From positions 21,908,501 through 21,972,500 of the forward strand of contig CM076944.1 in NCBI GenBank assembly GCA_039566865.1: a stretch of 64,000 nucleotides of DNA, read 5' to 3'. The DNA is from Aurelia coerulea (Eukaryota; Cnidaria; Scyphozoa; Semaeostomeae; Ulmaridae). Positions 33,353 to 46,023 of the stretch are shown in pieces (position 1 is the stretch's first letter; every line of letters starts with the position of its first letter). The notes beneath the pieces were generated by a model. The model was not told where the DNA came from. It did not search any database and saw nothing but the letters and a program-made list of their open reading frames with translations. The translations under genes were made by a program, and so were the position numbers.

Positions 33353-33634
33353 TATAAAAGGGGCGTTGGTCGCATTTACAGCCTGAGTAAAGAGCCTGAC
33401 CGAAGGTCAGTTCCAAGACCCCTTCGCGTTTTGCCCCCCCCTGATAACAAATCCTGGTGGTGCCATTGTTTGGTCTGTGCATCGATTTTGCTTCACTTTT
33501 GATCAGCGATCAAGCGCGACACACGTTCTTGGAAATATTGATGAGATCTGCAGTGTGATGTTAGAAAGAAGCACGTAGAAAGAATTCACCACAGCGGCTC
33601 GATCGGGAGTTAGATCGGCCAAAGTAAGGTAAGT
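33353..33634 (+). promoter_or_regulatory. Possible plus-strand promoter with TATA box
   Basis: TATAAAAGGGG at 33353-33363 is a strong TATA box; a start near 33383 would be expected. A donor-like AAG-GTAAGT follows near 33626-33634, so a short leader exon is conceivable. No coding exon is seen downstream on this strand. It may belong to an old mobile element or be chance. Confidence 0.3.
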
Positions 33635-34060
33635 TCATCACCAAAACAAGTGAAACAAGCAGGGACTCTTTTAAGAGACCACGACTCGTGGGGCAATCAA
33701 TTGATTAAAAGGGACAATGAGCCCATTGTTTGAAAAGGTAAACAAAAGATGTAAAGAAGGAACTGGGGGGTCGGCTTAACTTTCGTATTCATCTATATTT
33801 CATATTACACATTCTTAAGGAAGGTGACCCTTTGGCCAAATGGGTGCTTTACAGGGATCCTCCTTTACAACTTTCGTTATTGCTTTTGCACAGTTCAACA
33901 TTTTCTCTCAATTGCAACAATAACAACGTGCAGAAATGGTTGGCTAATGTCTAATGATGTGGATTGGAAAAGATTCTGGATCGTTTGGTGTCTTAAGTGA
34001 GATAAGATTGTAAGACAGAAATAATGTGTTGGTCGAAAAATGCGATGCACCCTAACGTAC

Positions 34061-34166
34061 CTTGAATGAGCCCATTGGTTTTTGCTGCTTTAGGAGAGAT
34101 TTTGCAGGTAAAACTGGTTTGCTTATCTTGCCAACAGGGTAGACGTTTGCAATGTCTTTGTCACCT
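34061..34166 (-). CDS. MYO10: Myosin-X-like exon 15 (FERM F2 linker)
   Basis: 106 nt between TCATAG and GTACGT. It reads GDKDIANVYPVGKISKPVLP and then a Lys-rich stretch, a weakly conserved F2 extension. Phase 2 in, 0 out. Confidence 0.88.
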
Positions 34167-34698
34167 CTATGAAATAAAAGGAATTTCAAACGACAGACAT
34201 TAGTGTGTGTGATGAAATGATTAGAAATAAAATCTTTGTTTTGAGTTAACTACAACAGCTATTGTAAAAACTGGGAAAAGCCCTATGCAGAGGCCTGGTC
34301 AATTTAACAGGCCTTAGAGGGTGTCCCAAAAACGCAACCCAACTCCAACTGAAAATTTTCAAAACCTAAGAAAAATGTGAACAGATGGAATTTATGCCGT
34401 CTGAAAGAAGAAACTTTCTTCTTATTAATGATATGCAGTTTGTATTCACATAAATAGAAATATTTATCATTTAATCGACATTTTAGTTCAGTTACAAGGT
34501 TCTGTACAAGAAAACTCAAGACTGTTTCTTCACAGGGGCACATGCTATGAAACATCAAGAATTCTTTGAGTACAGCGATTTGAGAACTTTTGAGAAACTT
34601 GCAGTACTGCATCCAACTCTAAGTTACTTACAAAAAACAAGTGTACACAGAGGAATACATGTGGGCCTGAGACAGACAGAATAGACGAATAGGCTTAC

Positions 34699-34811
34699 AT
34701 CCACTGTCCAACTTGATAATCACCATCTGACCACTGCAATCGAAGTGCTGCTAATTTGCATAATGTCGTTTCTGGAAGTGGATATTTACCACGAACCAAG
34801 TTCTCATGTGT
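34699..34811 (-). CDS. MYO10: Myosin-X-like exon 14 (FERM F2)
   Basis: 113 nt between TATAG and GTAAGC. It reads THENLVRGKYPLPETTLCKL and then AALRLQWSDGDY, the helical F2 lobe with its LAALRLQ signature. Phase 0 in, 2 out. Confidence 0.97.
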
Positions 34812-35410
34812 CTATATGAATAAAGAAATATTGTCAGTCTCCATTCTAGGCAAGGGTGTTAGGGTACCCATATTTTGATCAAATATCTATTTACCTTAAT
34901 TTGTTGTTCTCGTTTTCTTTGTTTGCTATTTCTTTCTTTTGGTTTTGAGCAATATTTCGATTAAACTTAGCCTAACTGCTGTCAGTTTGGTCATTCGAAT
35001 CTAACTCTCCTGTATTTCTGCGAGTGCGCCTTCACAGAAGAGGAGGTTTCAAACCGTAGAAATGTTGTTCAAAGACATAGACATGACAAACAAAACAAAG
35101 AAAACAAAAACAATCAAAACAAGGTAAATAAAAATTTAATCAAACATGGGTGTCCTAAAAAAAGAAACTTGGCAATCAAGGAGAAAAATCTGGGTTAGCC
35201 AAAATATACACAATTTTTGAAAATCTTTTAAATGGAGCGCTTGGCACACAATATGGAAAAATCTTCACTTCTTACTGTAAAATATACCAAGATGAACTTT
35301 GAACATTTCAGAGGATCACATTTGAGGATGCATCTGCACCAAAAAATAAAAACGAACTGAAGACTTTTTGTCGACTGTAAAATCAATTTCACAATCATTG
35401 AGAAGGTGCT

Positions 35411-35525
35411 ATCATAGTAATAATAATAGTAATAATACAGTTCTTTATACAGGGGTAGCCTTTTCAGCAACAAAAGTGCTGTTATCAATAAGGGCCCTGT
35501 AGTCTTATGACTATGATGCCATTTC
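35411..35525 (-). repeat. LINE 3' tail remnant
   Basis: An AAT-rich tract followed by GGGGTAGCCTTTTCAGCA and AGGGCCCTGTAG. It shares this pattern with 48697-48750 and 49455-49500 and appears to be the 3' UTR of one LINE family. Confidence 0.6.
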
Positions 35526-35867
35526 TCATCGTTTAGCAAATGACGCAACAAGCGTTGTTGATTAGCGTTTCAGCGCTGTAAAGCAGTGCTCTAAAAGCGT
35601 ACAACAAAGCACGGAACTGAAACGTAGTCCTTTGCAGTGTGTTGATTCACCCGAATCAGATTTGGTACTGATATTTGGTACTACTGATGCAGTTGACATG
35701 TCACGTAAATATGCCTTTGGTTATGAATGTCTTGGTTCTTGACAAAAGAGAACTTCCTCAATGACTATCTAAATGAAGCTGTTCAAATAATGATGGAGCA
35801 ATAAGTTGGCGATTTTAGTCTTTTAACAAGGAGAACCATAATGAAACCAAATATAAACAACACGTAC

Positions 35868-35991
35868 TTGTTCGAAAAGAAACGACCCTTCAATTGAATC
35901 TTCTGCGATCTTATCAGGGTGCAAGAAGCAGAAGATCTTGAAAAATAATCTCCATTTGCTTCTGCCTTCTTTAATACCAAGGGCTCGGTAC
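35868..35991 (-). CDS. MYO10: Myosin-X-like exon 13 (FERM F1-F2)
   Basis: 124 nt between TTCCAG and GTACGT. It reads KWRLFFKIFCFLHPDKIAED and then SIEGSFLFEQ, the F1/F2 border. Phase 2 in, 0 out. A perfect TACTAAC branch site lies at 36033-36027, and a hAT-like element begins directly beyond it. Confidence 0.96.
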
Positions 35992-36026
35992 CTGGAAAGA
36001 AACGGAAGGGTCATGTTTAATAAACT

Positions 36027-36033
36027 GTTAGTA
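36027..36033 (-). promoter_or_regulatory. TACTAAC branch point of exon 13
   Basis: Minus-strand TACTAAC with its branch A at 36028, 36 bases before the acceptor. Its first base is also the first base of the hAT target duplication. Confidence 0.7.
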
Positions 36034-36040
36034 GCTCTAA

Positions 36041-37877
36041 CAGGGCTGGAAAAAAGTTTTTTCTTCCTGGCAGCTCAGAATTTCCTGCGAAATCTAGCCG
36101 AAATTTCCTACAAGTAGGATTATAAGACATTTCACTGGTTCAAACAGCATCCCTGAATTCTGTCCAGAATGAACGTACATGCTAACTAATGAACTAACTT
36201 GTACTTGAAGATCAGCCCATCGAATTCAAAATGTTACTTGAAAACAAGGTTATCATTTACATTGAATTAGGGTTAATGGAAAGTCTTTGGTTGGACCACA
36301 CTTCTAGTTCTTCAACGGGTAAACTTAATTTTACATAATGACAAACCCAGCTGATGTTTAGTCTATTTGCTTTGGGTTTTATGGTTGCTGTTAGTTGAGG
36401 ATCTCATGAACGACTCAATGGATGAAAGCTTTATTTTATGTTTTGATGGTCAAAGAAGGTTTTTTTAACCAATAAAATGATACTTCCTATCTTCATCAGG
36501 GGTTCAAAACTTAAATTGGCAAAGGCCTCAATTATTGCCAAATTTTTGGTTCATAAAATATTATCTAGAGGAAACAGGATCCTATTGCTTCCATTAAAAT
36601 TTATTTTCCGATTTACGTGGCAGAGGAACATTCACATTGACCGTCATTCATTAAATGCAGATTGCAAACATCTATTGAAATGAATTTCAGACTTTCAGTT
36701 AGTGATTTTACTACTGATTCCACCCTTACACGTGTTTTTCATAAGAAGATAAGAATTGACCCAGTACTGAAAGTTTGTTGATTCTAGCAGATTTTGAGAA
36801 CAGAAAGTTTCGGTTTCATAAAGGCTCTTCAAATTGATGTTGTATTTGTTGGTGGGGGATCTCCGGCACTTTCGTGAATACATCATAGCCAGTTTTATGA
36901 AAACGCCTCTGTTTATATGCATTAAAGTAGCAGCGAGTAACAAAGTAGAACGAAAAGCGGAAGTATGCTTCAGGCGGAATAAAAAAGCTGCGACAAAATA
37001 AAAATGATCAATATATGTTAGTACTCGAGTTTCTTAATGCTTTGGGCGATCTGAGAATAGAGTCCTACAAAGAGTCTTATGAAAAAGGCACCGGCTCAGC
37101 TTCACAAGTTTCTAGGTTTTTAAAGTAAATGAACACAAACAAGGTATCAGCATGTAGATGAAAGGCTATGCTTTTTTGAGATATTGCTTGGTTAGTTTAA
37201 GACTACCCTCTCAAAAACCAGTCCTAAGATATGACGATTCAGTCATTTCATGGAAACATGTTCTGGGAGATGGTAAAGCTGAATTCCAAATTTTGCATGG
37301 TAGCAAGACTTTTGAATAAGGTACAGATATAGATCGTTTTTCAAGCAACAAATTTCGCCAGATGACTTTAAGTCCACCACTTACGTTGAGTTTTTACAAA
37401 ATGTAGAAAAGGAGTCGGATTATTTCACTGCAAATGAGAACTAATTATTTCAAACTTTTTTTTCGATCTCGTTTTTCGAACAGTAATCATAGCTTGAAGT
37501 GCCTATGCAGGAACTCAAAAGATAGCTAAGCCTTTTGAATAAACGGTGGTACAAACCCCCATATGTACAACCATTTTCAATAACCAAAATTTTTGTTTTC
37601 AAAAAGTTAGCTATATGACCCAGCTTGTGAAGTTTTTATTTTTGGTCACCAGGTATTTGTATTGTACAAATAGTGTGAAGTCGTGGAAAGACGTCATTCA
37701 GACAAAAACTGTCATGAAAATCTGAATATAGAACAAGAAAATAGCTTGATAATTAGGAATATGCCAGAATATGCCACAAATTTCCTGCGAAATAGTGACA
37801 AATTTCCTGCGAGCCATTTTCGGCAAAAACTTCCTGGCAGCGCCGCTGCCGGCGCTGCCGGACATTTTCAAGCCCTG
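36041..37877. mobile_element. Non-autonomous hAT-like element
   Basis: Ends CAGGGCTGGAAAA and the complement of CAGGGCTTGAAAA, flanked by an exact 8-bp duplication AGCTCTAA (36033-36040 and 37878-37885). An 8-bp duplication and CAGGG ends are hAT features. TTTCCTGCGA-like repeats cluster near both ends, as transposase sites do. No transposase frame is present. Confidence 0.88.
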
Positions 37878-38756
37878 AGCTCTAATTATATCTGACCATG
37901 TTTCTTTAATTTGTATCGATAAATGTTAATGTTTTACGTTGTAAAGCAACAGAAATGGAGCAGCACTGACAAAATGCTATTTTATGCAAAGCATTAGCTA
38001 AACTGAAGGTCATAAATTTGGTTTCGAAAATGACTTAGTTACCCCTATCGAGTTCAGTCAGTTTCAGAATCACCGGGGGGGGGGGGGGGAGGTAACTTCA
38101 GTAGACAAATGACGGGGGTGTGCCATTTCACCTTGTGAAATCACACCCTAAATTTTATAAATTCTCGCAAAACCATACCCCAAAATCTTACGGGTCGCTT
38201 AAAATACATACCGTAAAATCGTGACCACAATCCATAAGTGTAACAAAATATTTGAAATTAGCCCAAATTTAATAACATAGAGAGCTATTTTTCAAAATGA
38301 CACCCCAGAATTTATGGCTACTTGTGATCTTACCAAAAATGACACACAGAACTTTACTTTTTGCCTGAAAAGGCACTCTAAAAATGGCACATTCCGTGTC
38401 TGTATATATGGTAGTTATCCTCCCCCCTCCCCAGGCAGAATTATAACACATGCCTCTCATCGATGGAGGTAGATAACATTTTTCAAATGCATATATCATT
38501 ATCATGTGCCTTGAGGAACGCTGTTGCTTTCTAATCTGAGATACTTTTAAAATATTCAGGCTTGTTTCAATAATCAGAAATTTTGATCCTAGCTACGGAT
38601 TATCTCGATAAAATACGTTATTTCTGATCAAAGAAATATGCAACCTGGAAGTCGTAGTACAGAAGTCAGGAAATACTTCCGTCTAACTGTGATATTACAG
38701 TACAAAAACAGCCTACACGAGGACAGTTTGAAACGGCATTTTGAAATAGTACCAAC

Positions 38757-38893
38757 CTTTCAAACTTCGCTAAGACATCAGCCAAAATGAATCTATCTTC
38801 TATATTCTTCTCAATCGTTCCACATTGCTCAAATAATGCAAATACACAATTTTCCATCGATACTCCAAGACCCTTGCACAAAGTCTTTACAAC
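38757..38893 (-). CDS. MYO10: Myosin-X-like exon 12 (FERM F1)
   Basis: 137 nt between TTAAAG and GTTGGT. It reads VVKTLCKGLGVSMENCVFAL, then FEQCG, and ends DRFILADVLAKFE, the F1 helix and strands. Phase 0 in, 2 out. The preceding 6.3 kb intron holds the TTAA element and the Tc1-like foldback. Confidence 0.96.
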
Positions 38894-39776
38894 CTTTAAA
38901 AGTAGAAAGGTCCAACTCCTATTACACTTGCTTAGAATCACATGCAACTTTTTGGAGCTATTCTCTTTTTCCTGTCTCAACATAATTGCCAACACGATAC
39001 ACCTTTTCCATTAAAGACCCAACAAAATTCCTTTTTATTAATTTTATGACTACTGATTCGCATTTAACACTAAAAATTGGCCTAGTTATAATTTGCATAA
39101 TCTCAGTGTCTCAACTTTGATTTTACGACGACAATAAGTTTGAAAATCTATAAGGGATTGGATTTGACCGGGCAAATTTATTTATATCTATCAAAAACAA
39201 AAATTATAATTTAAACTATAAACTACAAAATTACATTACACTGTGACATTCATGACGAGCAAAGACACGAAGTCACCGAAAAAATCGGAAAAACTGGGAA
39301 AATCGTTCAGGGTGTAATTTTACACCGTCAGGCATCATTCATGGTCGAAATACTTATAAATTTTCAAATTCATTATCATCATAAAATCAAAATTGGGAGC
39401 TCTAGGATTACGAAAATTTGTATCTGCACTTAAATTTGGGTGACTGTCGGAGTCTGGGGGCAATTTCATATGCAAAAATTTTGAATTTTTAACTAAGTCC
39501 CTTTGGTTGAGAACGTGTATTCAGTGCAGCCCTGCAATTAAGAAACCATGATGTTGACCTTTGGCCCAAAAAGTTTCTTCTAATTGTGTTCTTATCAGTT
39601 TAAAGTCTAAAGATCTGAAGTTTCTTAAATAATATCTTCTGCTGCCTAAAGAATCATATCAATTGATAAAATATAGAATGCCAGAAAAACATTTTTTTCA
39701 ACACAAGCTGTTTAATGACAGAGGATTGTCGTCAAAATTATGAAGAAAGCCAAAGGGCTCTCACCTATTACCATCA
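38894..39776. other. Intron sequence, no gene seen
   Basis: No exon, domain or mobile element recognised between exon 12 and the TTAA element. Confidence 0.45.
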
Positions 39777-39780
39777 TTAA

Positions 39781-42700
39781 AGTGCCACTAAACCTTTTGG
39801 GGAGGTTGGCTTATTTGAAAGATCAATTATCGAGCATCTTCGCACAATCATTCTTTCTTTATTTTGCGACAGGGGTTCGCCGCTATGGGGGGTTTTACAA
39901 CACCCACTCGTGGCACACGACCGGGTTTTTAGGGTGCTGGGAACTAGTCAGCATTCGACGTCATACCGGGAATCTCGCTTTCAACTGTTCACACAATGCG
40001 TTTGGTCAGTCAAGTTCAGAGCAGTTCAGTCAAAAAAGAAGGAATTGAAAGAGGAATCGTGTGCTGTATTTGTTCTTTTATCTTGGCATCCATGAACGAT
40101 GCTGGCTCTTCAGAAAGCTAGTATTCTCTTACATTTCCAATGAAGCTTACGATACAGAATTCGAAGAAGTTGAGAGTGCGAGAGCAGCACTAACGGGCAA
40201 CGGCCGTTAGGCCTAAAAAGACAGCGATGACAATCCTGAAATTATTGTCGATTGAAAGTCGATTGAACAGCGAACAAACTTGCCAAAATGAGAGACTGCA
40301 TTATTGCCATTTTCGACGAATTATTTCATCAGAATTATGGTAAGTAATATTTCCTTCGATATCAGCTGTCTGTACGTGTAATTCTAGCATAGATCGATTA
40401 GATTTACAATCATAACAAACATCGATGTCGGCCCTGGCCTTGTGTGCATTAGACCAGAGTGAGCCCATATAAGTAGCGAACAATATACTACCTGCCGAGG
40501 GATGGGACTTTCCAAAGTAATTACAGCATTTACAGAAATATTAGAACAGGAAAGTTTGGTATGAAAAGCCAAAGATGAATGATACCAGGGTCAACATTTA
40601 TTCATTATTGAATTACCAGACAGCACAGGTCAGCTCCCAAATTTTTTCTAGATTGGAGTAGGCCAACCACACATTTCCTGTTGTTTTGAGTGGAAACTAG
40701 AACTGTTTGTATCACAAACCTTGTTGTGGTTGGCCTATTCTAATCTAGACAAAATTACCTGTTACTTTTGTACTAATTTTTCCCCTTTACCTGTGCTGAC
40801 AGATAGCCAGTCTGTTTACTTTGTCCAGAATGTTTCAGGAAGCCAGAAATTACAGTTTCACATCCAGGCATGCCCTGGGAGAGCATGCCTTTCTTTCCCT
40901 TTCATATAAATTTTTTGCCAATTTTTGGTCTGACAAACAGAGATGTTGGTTATGAAGTCATGTGAACTGAACTAATTTTTGTTATTGGCCTATACTCTTT
41001 CATTTGGGAAACCTTGCAGCTAGGGTGATCAACTGATGCCAGAATTTCATCCAAAGTTTGCCACAGCTATTAAATCATTTATTTACAGAAAATCCTTCAT
41101 AAGCTATAATCTAAACACGCTTTATTCGATATATTGTGGCAAATGTGGGAAAAAGTTTGTTGGATAGCTTGGGGGATGCCAAAAAGTGTTGATGCTGCAC
41201 AGAAATGGAGGGCTGTATGCTAATTAGGTGTAATTTAACTTATGCTCTTGTAAATTGGAATATTTCAATTTTTGCAGGTGAACATCCACAGAAGAATGTC
41301 CTGTTTTCTTTCAAAACCTTGCACATCAAAGGAATTTTCCCAGAGATGTCCCAATCAATCATCTATCAGTGGCGTGCCATTGAAATATGTCTATGTTGAC
41401 TTCCCTGATTGCTGGTAGAAAGAACCTTCAAAGAGAACTTTCTTGATTGTGGAAGAGAACTATTTTTGTGCAAAGATGATACAATAAATCCAATATTGAT
41501 TCCCAAGGGAACTTTTGAAAATAGATTAGTTGTCGTGTATTTTTATGATATACGGTACAATTCGTTGCTAGAAAGCCCCTAGAAAAGAATTTCCTGGCAT
41601 GAAAAGAAAACCTCATGGTACGATTTTTTGTTATGAACTTGAGGAAGAACTCTCTGCCAACCTTTCAGCTAATATGATTTGCCCATGATTTAAAAAATTT
41701 GACAGACAAACCTGCAAGATCTATCAATAAACATAAAATTGTCACATAAAATGCCAGGTTTGAAAGAAGAATGTTTACAGTTTTTATCCACGAAACTCAT
41801 TTATAAGGGGCTACCAGGATGGCCAAGAATTCAAGAAATTCTGCATAGAATCACAAATAAACCTGGAAATCCAAATTTGTCAAGAATGGCAACCATAGAA
41901 ACAACTAGTACAATTCTTGAACTCTAAATGTTTATCCTGGCCTAATTTTCTTACATAGTACAACATGATACCATGATTTTAGCAAAAACTTTGTGAAAAT
42001 AAGAGTTTGCTACTGTTATAAGTGTCTTAAATCCCTTCAGCAATGTGCGTTACCACAATGTTATCCTCCTTGACATGCAATGTATGATATGGTCTAGAGA
42101 TATATTGTCATTTCTTGCAATTCTGTATGTCTTTTCTTTTATATGCCTCCAAATACATACTGGTCTGTGTCTCCTTGTATTTGACTGATGGATCTACAAC
42201 AAAAATATCATCTTGTAACAACTCAAATCACCTTGTTAGATACTCTTGTTTCAGTTTTGTTATGAAAAGGAAACCCATTTTTAAGGCAAATAAAGTTTCT
42301 TACGTTACAAATAAAACTATTTTTATACTTTCATTCAGAATTTCACAGTGCAGCAGTGCAAGTAATAAATTTCAAGATCAGTATCATAAGAAATACAACA
42401 AGAATAAGTGAAGTTGTATCAGAAGGTTTAAATGTAAATGAAGGTTTTCTCATAATAAATAACAAGCATTTCTGAGCATCACAAGCCAGAAAGATGCACA
42501 ATCGAAACACTCTGTGGTGGAATAAAGTCAATCGGCATCATTGAAATCCAACCCCAAGCCTTGACGCGTCTTTCCAAAGCGAAGTATCTACACGGTCGAT
42601 AATGTGGAAAATCGCGCCGCTTGTCGTTGGCCTTGTGCCAAGAAATGCCTTATTCGAAGGAAGCAAAGTTTGCTTGTTATCAACAACAAAACTTTGAGCT

Positions 42701-43481
42701 TTTAATCAAAATACCTGTGCCTCTACGAAGAAAAGTAAATGGCCTATGAATAGTAATAATAAATATGAGCTAAATATGAGCTAAATATGCCTACCGTTCT
42801 CGAAGCTCCCTACTTGAAATGAAACGATATCTCCATCCTTCGTTGCCACGATAAATGAGAAAGAAGCTGCTACCCCGTATTCATCTGTGGCCAAATGTTT
42901 TCAGGGATAAATATCCTTCTTTGGTAACTGCCCAGCGTAAAAAGAGAGGAGCATGTGCAGTATTGCTGAGTTGGTTCCCCTTTCGCCTTGCTTAGGCCTA
43001 GACTACCTAGCCTAGTCGATCTTTCAACCTCAGTTCAGTTCGTGAAATTGTAGTTCTTCTGCCTTCTCTTTGCCTCCAATAGTTTATCGTTATGAAAAAG
43101 AATACGTCGAAGTATTATTTCCACTTCCTTGTCAGGCAAGTTACTGCAGTTGACTGCTCATAGACATTTTCTTCCGATTTTCTTTCTCCAGTGCCATCCA
43201 AGAATCACACTCAGTTTGCAGTGTGTTTCTGTTCATGCCATCGTGAATGCGATTGCGTCATTCCCGGTATGACATCACAGGCGCCTCGCCCGAGATCTCT
43301 TAACAATCGTAGATTGCCCGGTCGTGGACCAAAATTGATTGCAAAATATGGTCAAAATCCCAACTTTGAGAACTCGTAGAAAAAAAACTACTCATCGCAT
43401 CTGAAAAATCTTTTTGGATTTGAAACCAGCTCGACGAGTTCTACTGAATATGGAAAATTCCCCAAAAGGTTTAGTGGCACT
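39781..43481. mobile_element. 3.7-kb TTAA-flanked inverted-repeat element
   Basis: Perfect 23-bp inverted ends (39781-39803 and 43459-43481, starting AGTGCCACTAAACC) lie inside TTAA on both sides, the piggyBac-type target. Subterminal mirrored patches include CACGACCGGG and GTCATACCGGGAAT. No transposase frame is seen. Confidence 0.85.
40636..40759. repeat. Hairpin inside the TTAA element
   Basis: Arms of about 33 bp: TCTAGATTGGAGTAGGCCAA near 40648 and its near complement ending TCTAATCTAGA near 40750, with a loop of about 55 nt. Confidence 0.75.
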
Positions 43482-43810
43482 TTAAAGAAATGCAAATCAA
43501 TCTAAACAAAGCTTCTTTATATAAATAATTTGCTTGAAAAAAAATATCGTAGAGACTGGAGTCTTTTAGAAAAAACTTAGTCTAAATGTTAATCAAAACA
43601 GTTTGCAGAGCCCTACTGCAACGCTTGATTATTTATTTGAATATCTTTGCAAATGTAGATATTTAGCCGAGGAGCAGTTCTTACGACCTAAGCCGAAAAT
43701 AACTTAAAATAATGTTAGTTATTGTAGATTCCCTTCAAGAGCCAACTGTGATTCTCTCTTGTGGTCTACAAAACTGACATCGTTATCTTGGATGCATGAG
43801 CATGATAGTA

Positions 43811-44637
43811 CAGTCGTGGCCAAAAATATAAGAACACATTTTTGTCGACAACGTTTCTTCGCGTAACCATATGGAGCCCTACCGCTCTGCCTATTTTACT
43901 CTTTTGGGGATAATTTAGTTCAACTTTCCATGTAGATTCCAAATTTTGATGTTGTTTTTTTAATTTCGGCGCCATTTTGCTATGACGTCACAATGAAATG
44001 TATAGAAATTCTCGGAAATTAGAGTGGTTCTGCCGACAATGGGTACGACCCCACCTGGATTTTACATCAATCTATGCACAATTCATTTCTATGATTTGTT
44101 TGCAAAATATCGAAACTCCACGAAGAATATTGCTTCAGGCAAAAATGTAGTGGAGGGCCTTCACTCCACAGCTACGGCCATAAGTTTAAGACCAGCCCTT
44201 GGAATTCTAGTTTGAAGTTACAAATCACAGAGTCTAGTTATTCGAATTAATGTTCAAGAACTATTTTATTATTTGAATTATCGAACACCACAGGCTCTTA
44301 CCTCATCAGCACAGAATTTTTTTCACGCTGTTCCAAAGGTGGCCTTAAACTTATGGCCATAGCTGTGGACTGAAGGCCCTCCACTACATTTTTGCCTGAA
44401 GCAATATTCTTCGTGGAGTTTCGATATTTTGCAAACAAATCATAGAAATGAATTGTGAATAGATTGATGTAAAATCCAGCTGGGGTCATACCCATTGTTG
44501 GCAGAACCACTGTAATTTCCGAGAATTTCTATACATTTCATTGTGACGTCATAGCAAAATGGCGCCGAAGGGTTCCATCGTTACGCAAAAAAACGTTGTT
44601 GACAAAACTTTGGTCTTAAATTTATGGCCACGAACTG
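43811..44637. mobile_element. Tc1/mariner-like foldback element
   Basis: Ends CAGTCGTGGCCAAAAATATA and the complement of CAGTTCGTGGCCATAAATTT, flanked by TA. CAGT-GGCCA ends are usual for Tc1-type elements. The arms (about 43811-44215 and 44305-44637) mirror each other, so the similar 60-codon frames on the two strands are copies of one arm. A second GGCCATAAGTTTAAG site near each inner arm end recalls IR/DR-type ends. No transposase. Confidence 0.88.
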
Positions 44638-45159
44638 TAATTAATTTGAACACAAGTTTAAAAAGCCACAAAGTACTGAAAGTGTTCGTTTTTTCGTCCG
44701 AAAATCATAGTATCTATCCTTATGATAGTAAAATTTCCTACAAAGTATACATAATTAAAAGTATTTTAATTAAAATTTATACTTTAATTAAAAGTATAGA
44801 AGCGAACAATAAGTTCCATAACATCTCAATTTTCTCTTATGACAAAAACAAAATCAATTTTAAACAGGTTGGATGTCAAAACTGTCGGTTTTTGACGATA
44901 ATACGTCCGTAGTCAAAATAATCTCTTTAGTAATTTGCACTTTAGTTGCAATGAGCACTCCTTTATTTTGAATATTCTCATTGTTTATTGACATACATGA
45001 CAGAAGTAGATTAAAATTCTAGCGTTTTAAAATTACGAAAAATAACCTCAGTTTGTTTCCAATGCCATTGCATGAAACACATGACTCTTTGTGGCTATCA
45101 CTAAATTTGGTTTGAAATATTCAAAATGAATAAGATACACAAAAGGTTGAAATGAGTAC

Positions 45160-45246
45160 CTCCCCTGCAGTGGTTGCGGAATTGATGCTGATCTTGCATG
45201 TTCCTCCACCGTAGCAAAAGACTGTTGAACTGAGCTCTCTTCGACC
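45160..45246 (-). CDS. MYO10: Myosin-X-like exon 11 (FERM F1)
   Basis: 87 nt between GCTAG and GTACTC, phase 0 to 0. It reads GRRELSSTVFCYGGGTCKIS and then INSATTAGE, the ubiquitin-like F1 lobe. Another frame is open for the whole exon but fits neither neighbour. Confidence 0.95.
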
Positions 45247-45983
45247 CTAGCGAGTAAAAAAGACAACAGTATCAGATCATAAAAAATCCACTGACACCCA
45301 ACTAGTTATAAGAGCAGAAATTTCTTTCGGCAACTTGAATTGTACCACAGTGTCGGTGGTACTTTCATTTAGTATGCAGATAAAAAAAAAGAATTTTATT
45401 GAGAGAGAAAGTGGTGTATTCTCCTTTAGATAACAATTGATCGGCTTTAGAATAGGAATTAACGGCACGTTAATTTTTCGTCAATTTTGCCGTTATATCG
45501 CAAAAAAATGTACGGTTAAGGGCTTTAAAGTGTTATTTGAAATAGAATTTTGCCATTTATCTAAACTCAAGGAAAGAATAAGTTTTCTCAGGCGTACGGA
45601 ATGATGGTGAATACAAAAAGAACAGATTATTGCATCAATGGTATTTGTCGGATTGAAAAGAGAGGATGCTTGAAATGATGTGAATGCAAAATGAACCAGT
45701 AACTCAGACTCAGGAACAATGCAGCGCACAAAAACAACAGGGAATATGGTATAATTGATAATGATGAATATATGGATTGACAATATTTCGTCTTGCTAAG
45801 CAGAACCTCCTCAGCTCCGTTACAGAAACACCTTCCTCAAAATAAGGCGAAGCGCATCCCTTACCGAGCGTTATAACTCCTGATAAAGATCATGCTCGGC
45901 AAAAAAAATTTTAGGGCAAAATACTGTCAAAAAGATAACTTCGCATTAAATGATGGGTGCAAAACAAAAAGGCCCTGACTTAC

Positions 45984-46023
45984 CAGCAACATTATGATCT
46001 CTTCTCTCGATGGAGGGAATTCT
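45984..46023 (-). CDS. MYO10: Myosin-X-like exon 10 (MyTH4-FERM junction)
   Basis: 40 nt between TTTCAG and GTAAGT. It reads EFPPSREEIIMLL, the fixed MyTH4-FERM hinge (PPS-x-EEI). Phase 2 in, 0 out. A second open frame is excluded by the phases on both sides. Confidence 0.95.

Noticed and set aside
33149..33502. 117-codon plus-strand frame
   Set aside because: It runs through the putative promoter region and has no domain; probably chance.
40301..40483. Possible FERM F1 exon on the minus strand
   Set aside because: No GT donor at the end of the frame, and exons 11 and 12 already join directly in phase.
44024..44510. Pair of 60-70-codon frames starting MVLPTMG
   Set aside because: Same explanation: the two arms of the Tc1-like foldback.
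45160..45246. Alternative reading VEESSVQQSFATVEEH of exon 11
   Set aside because: Open, but incompatible with the phases of exons 10 and 12; the GGGTCKI reading fits FERM F1.
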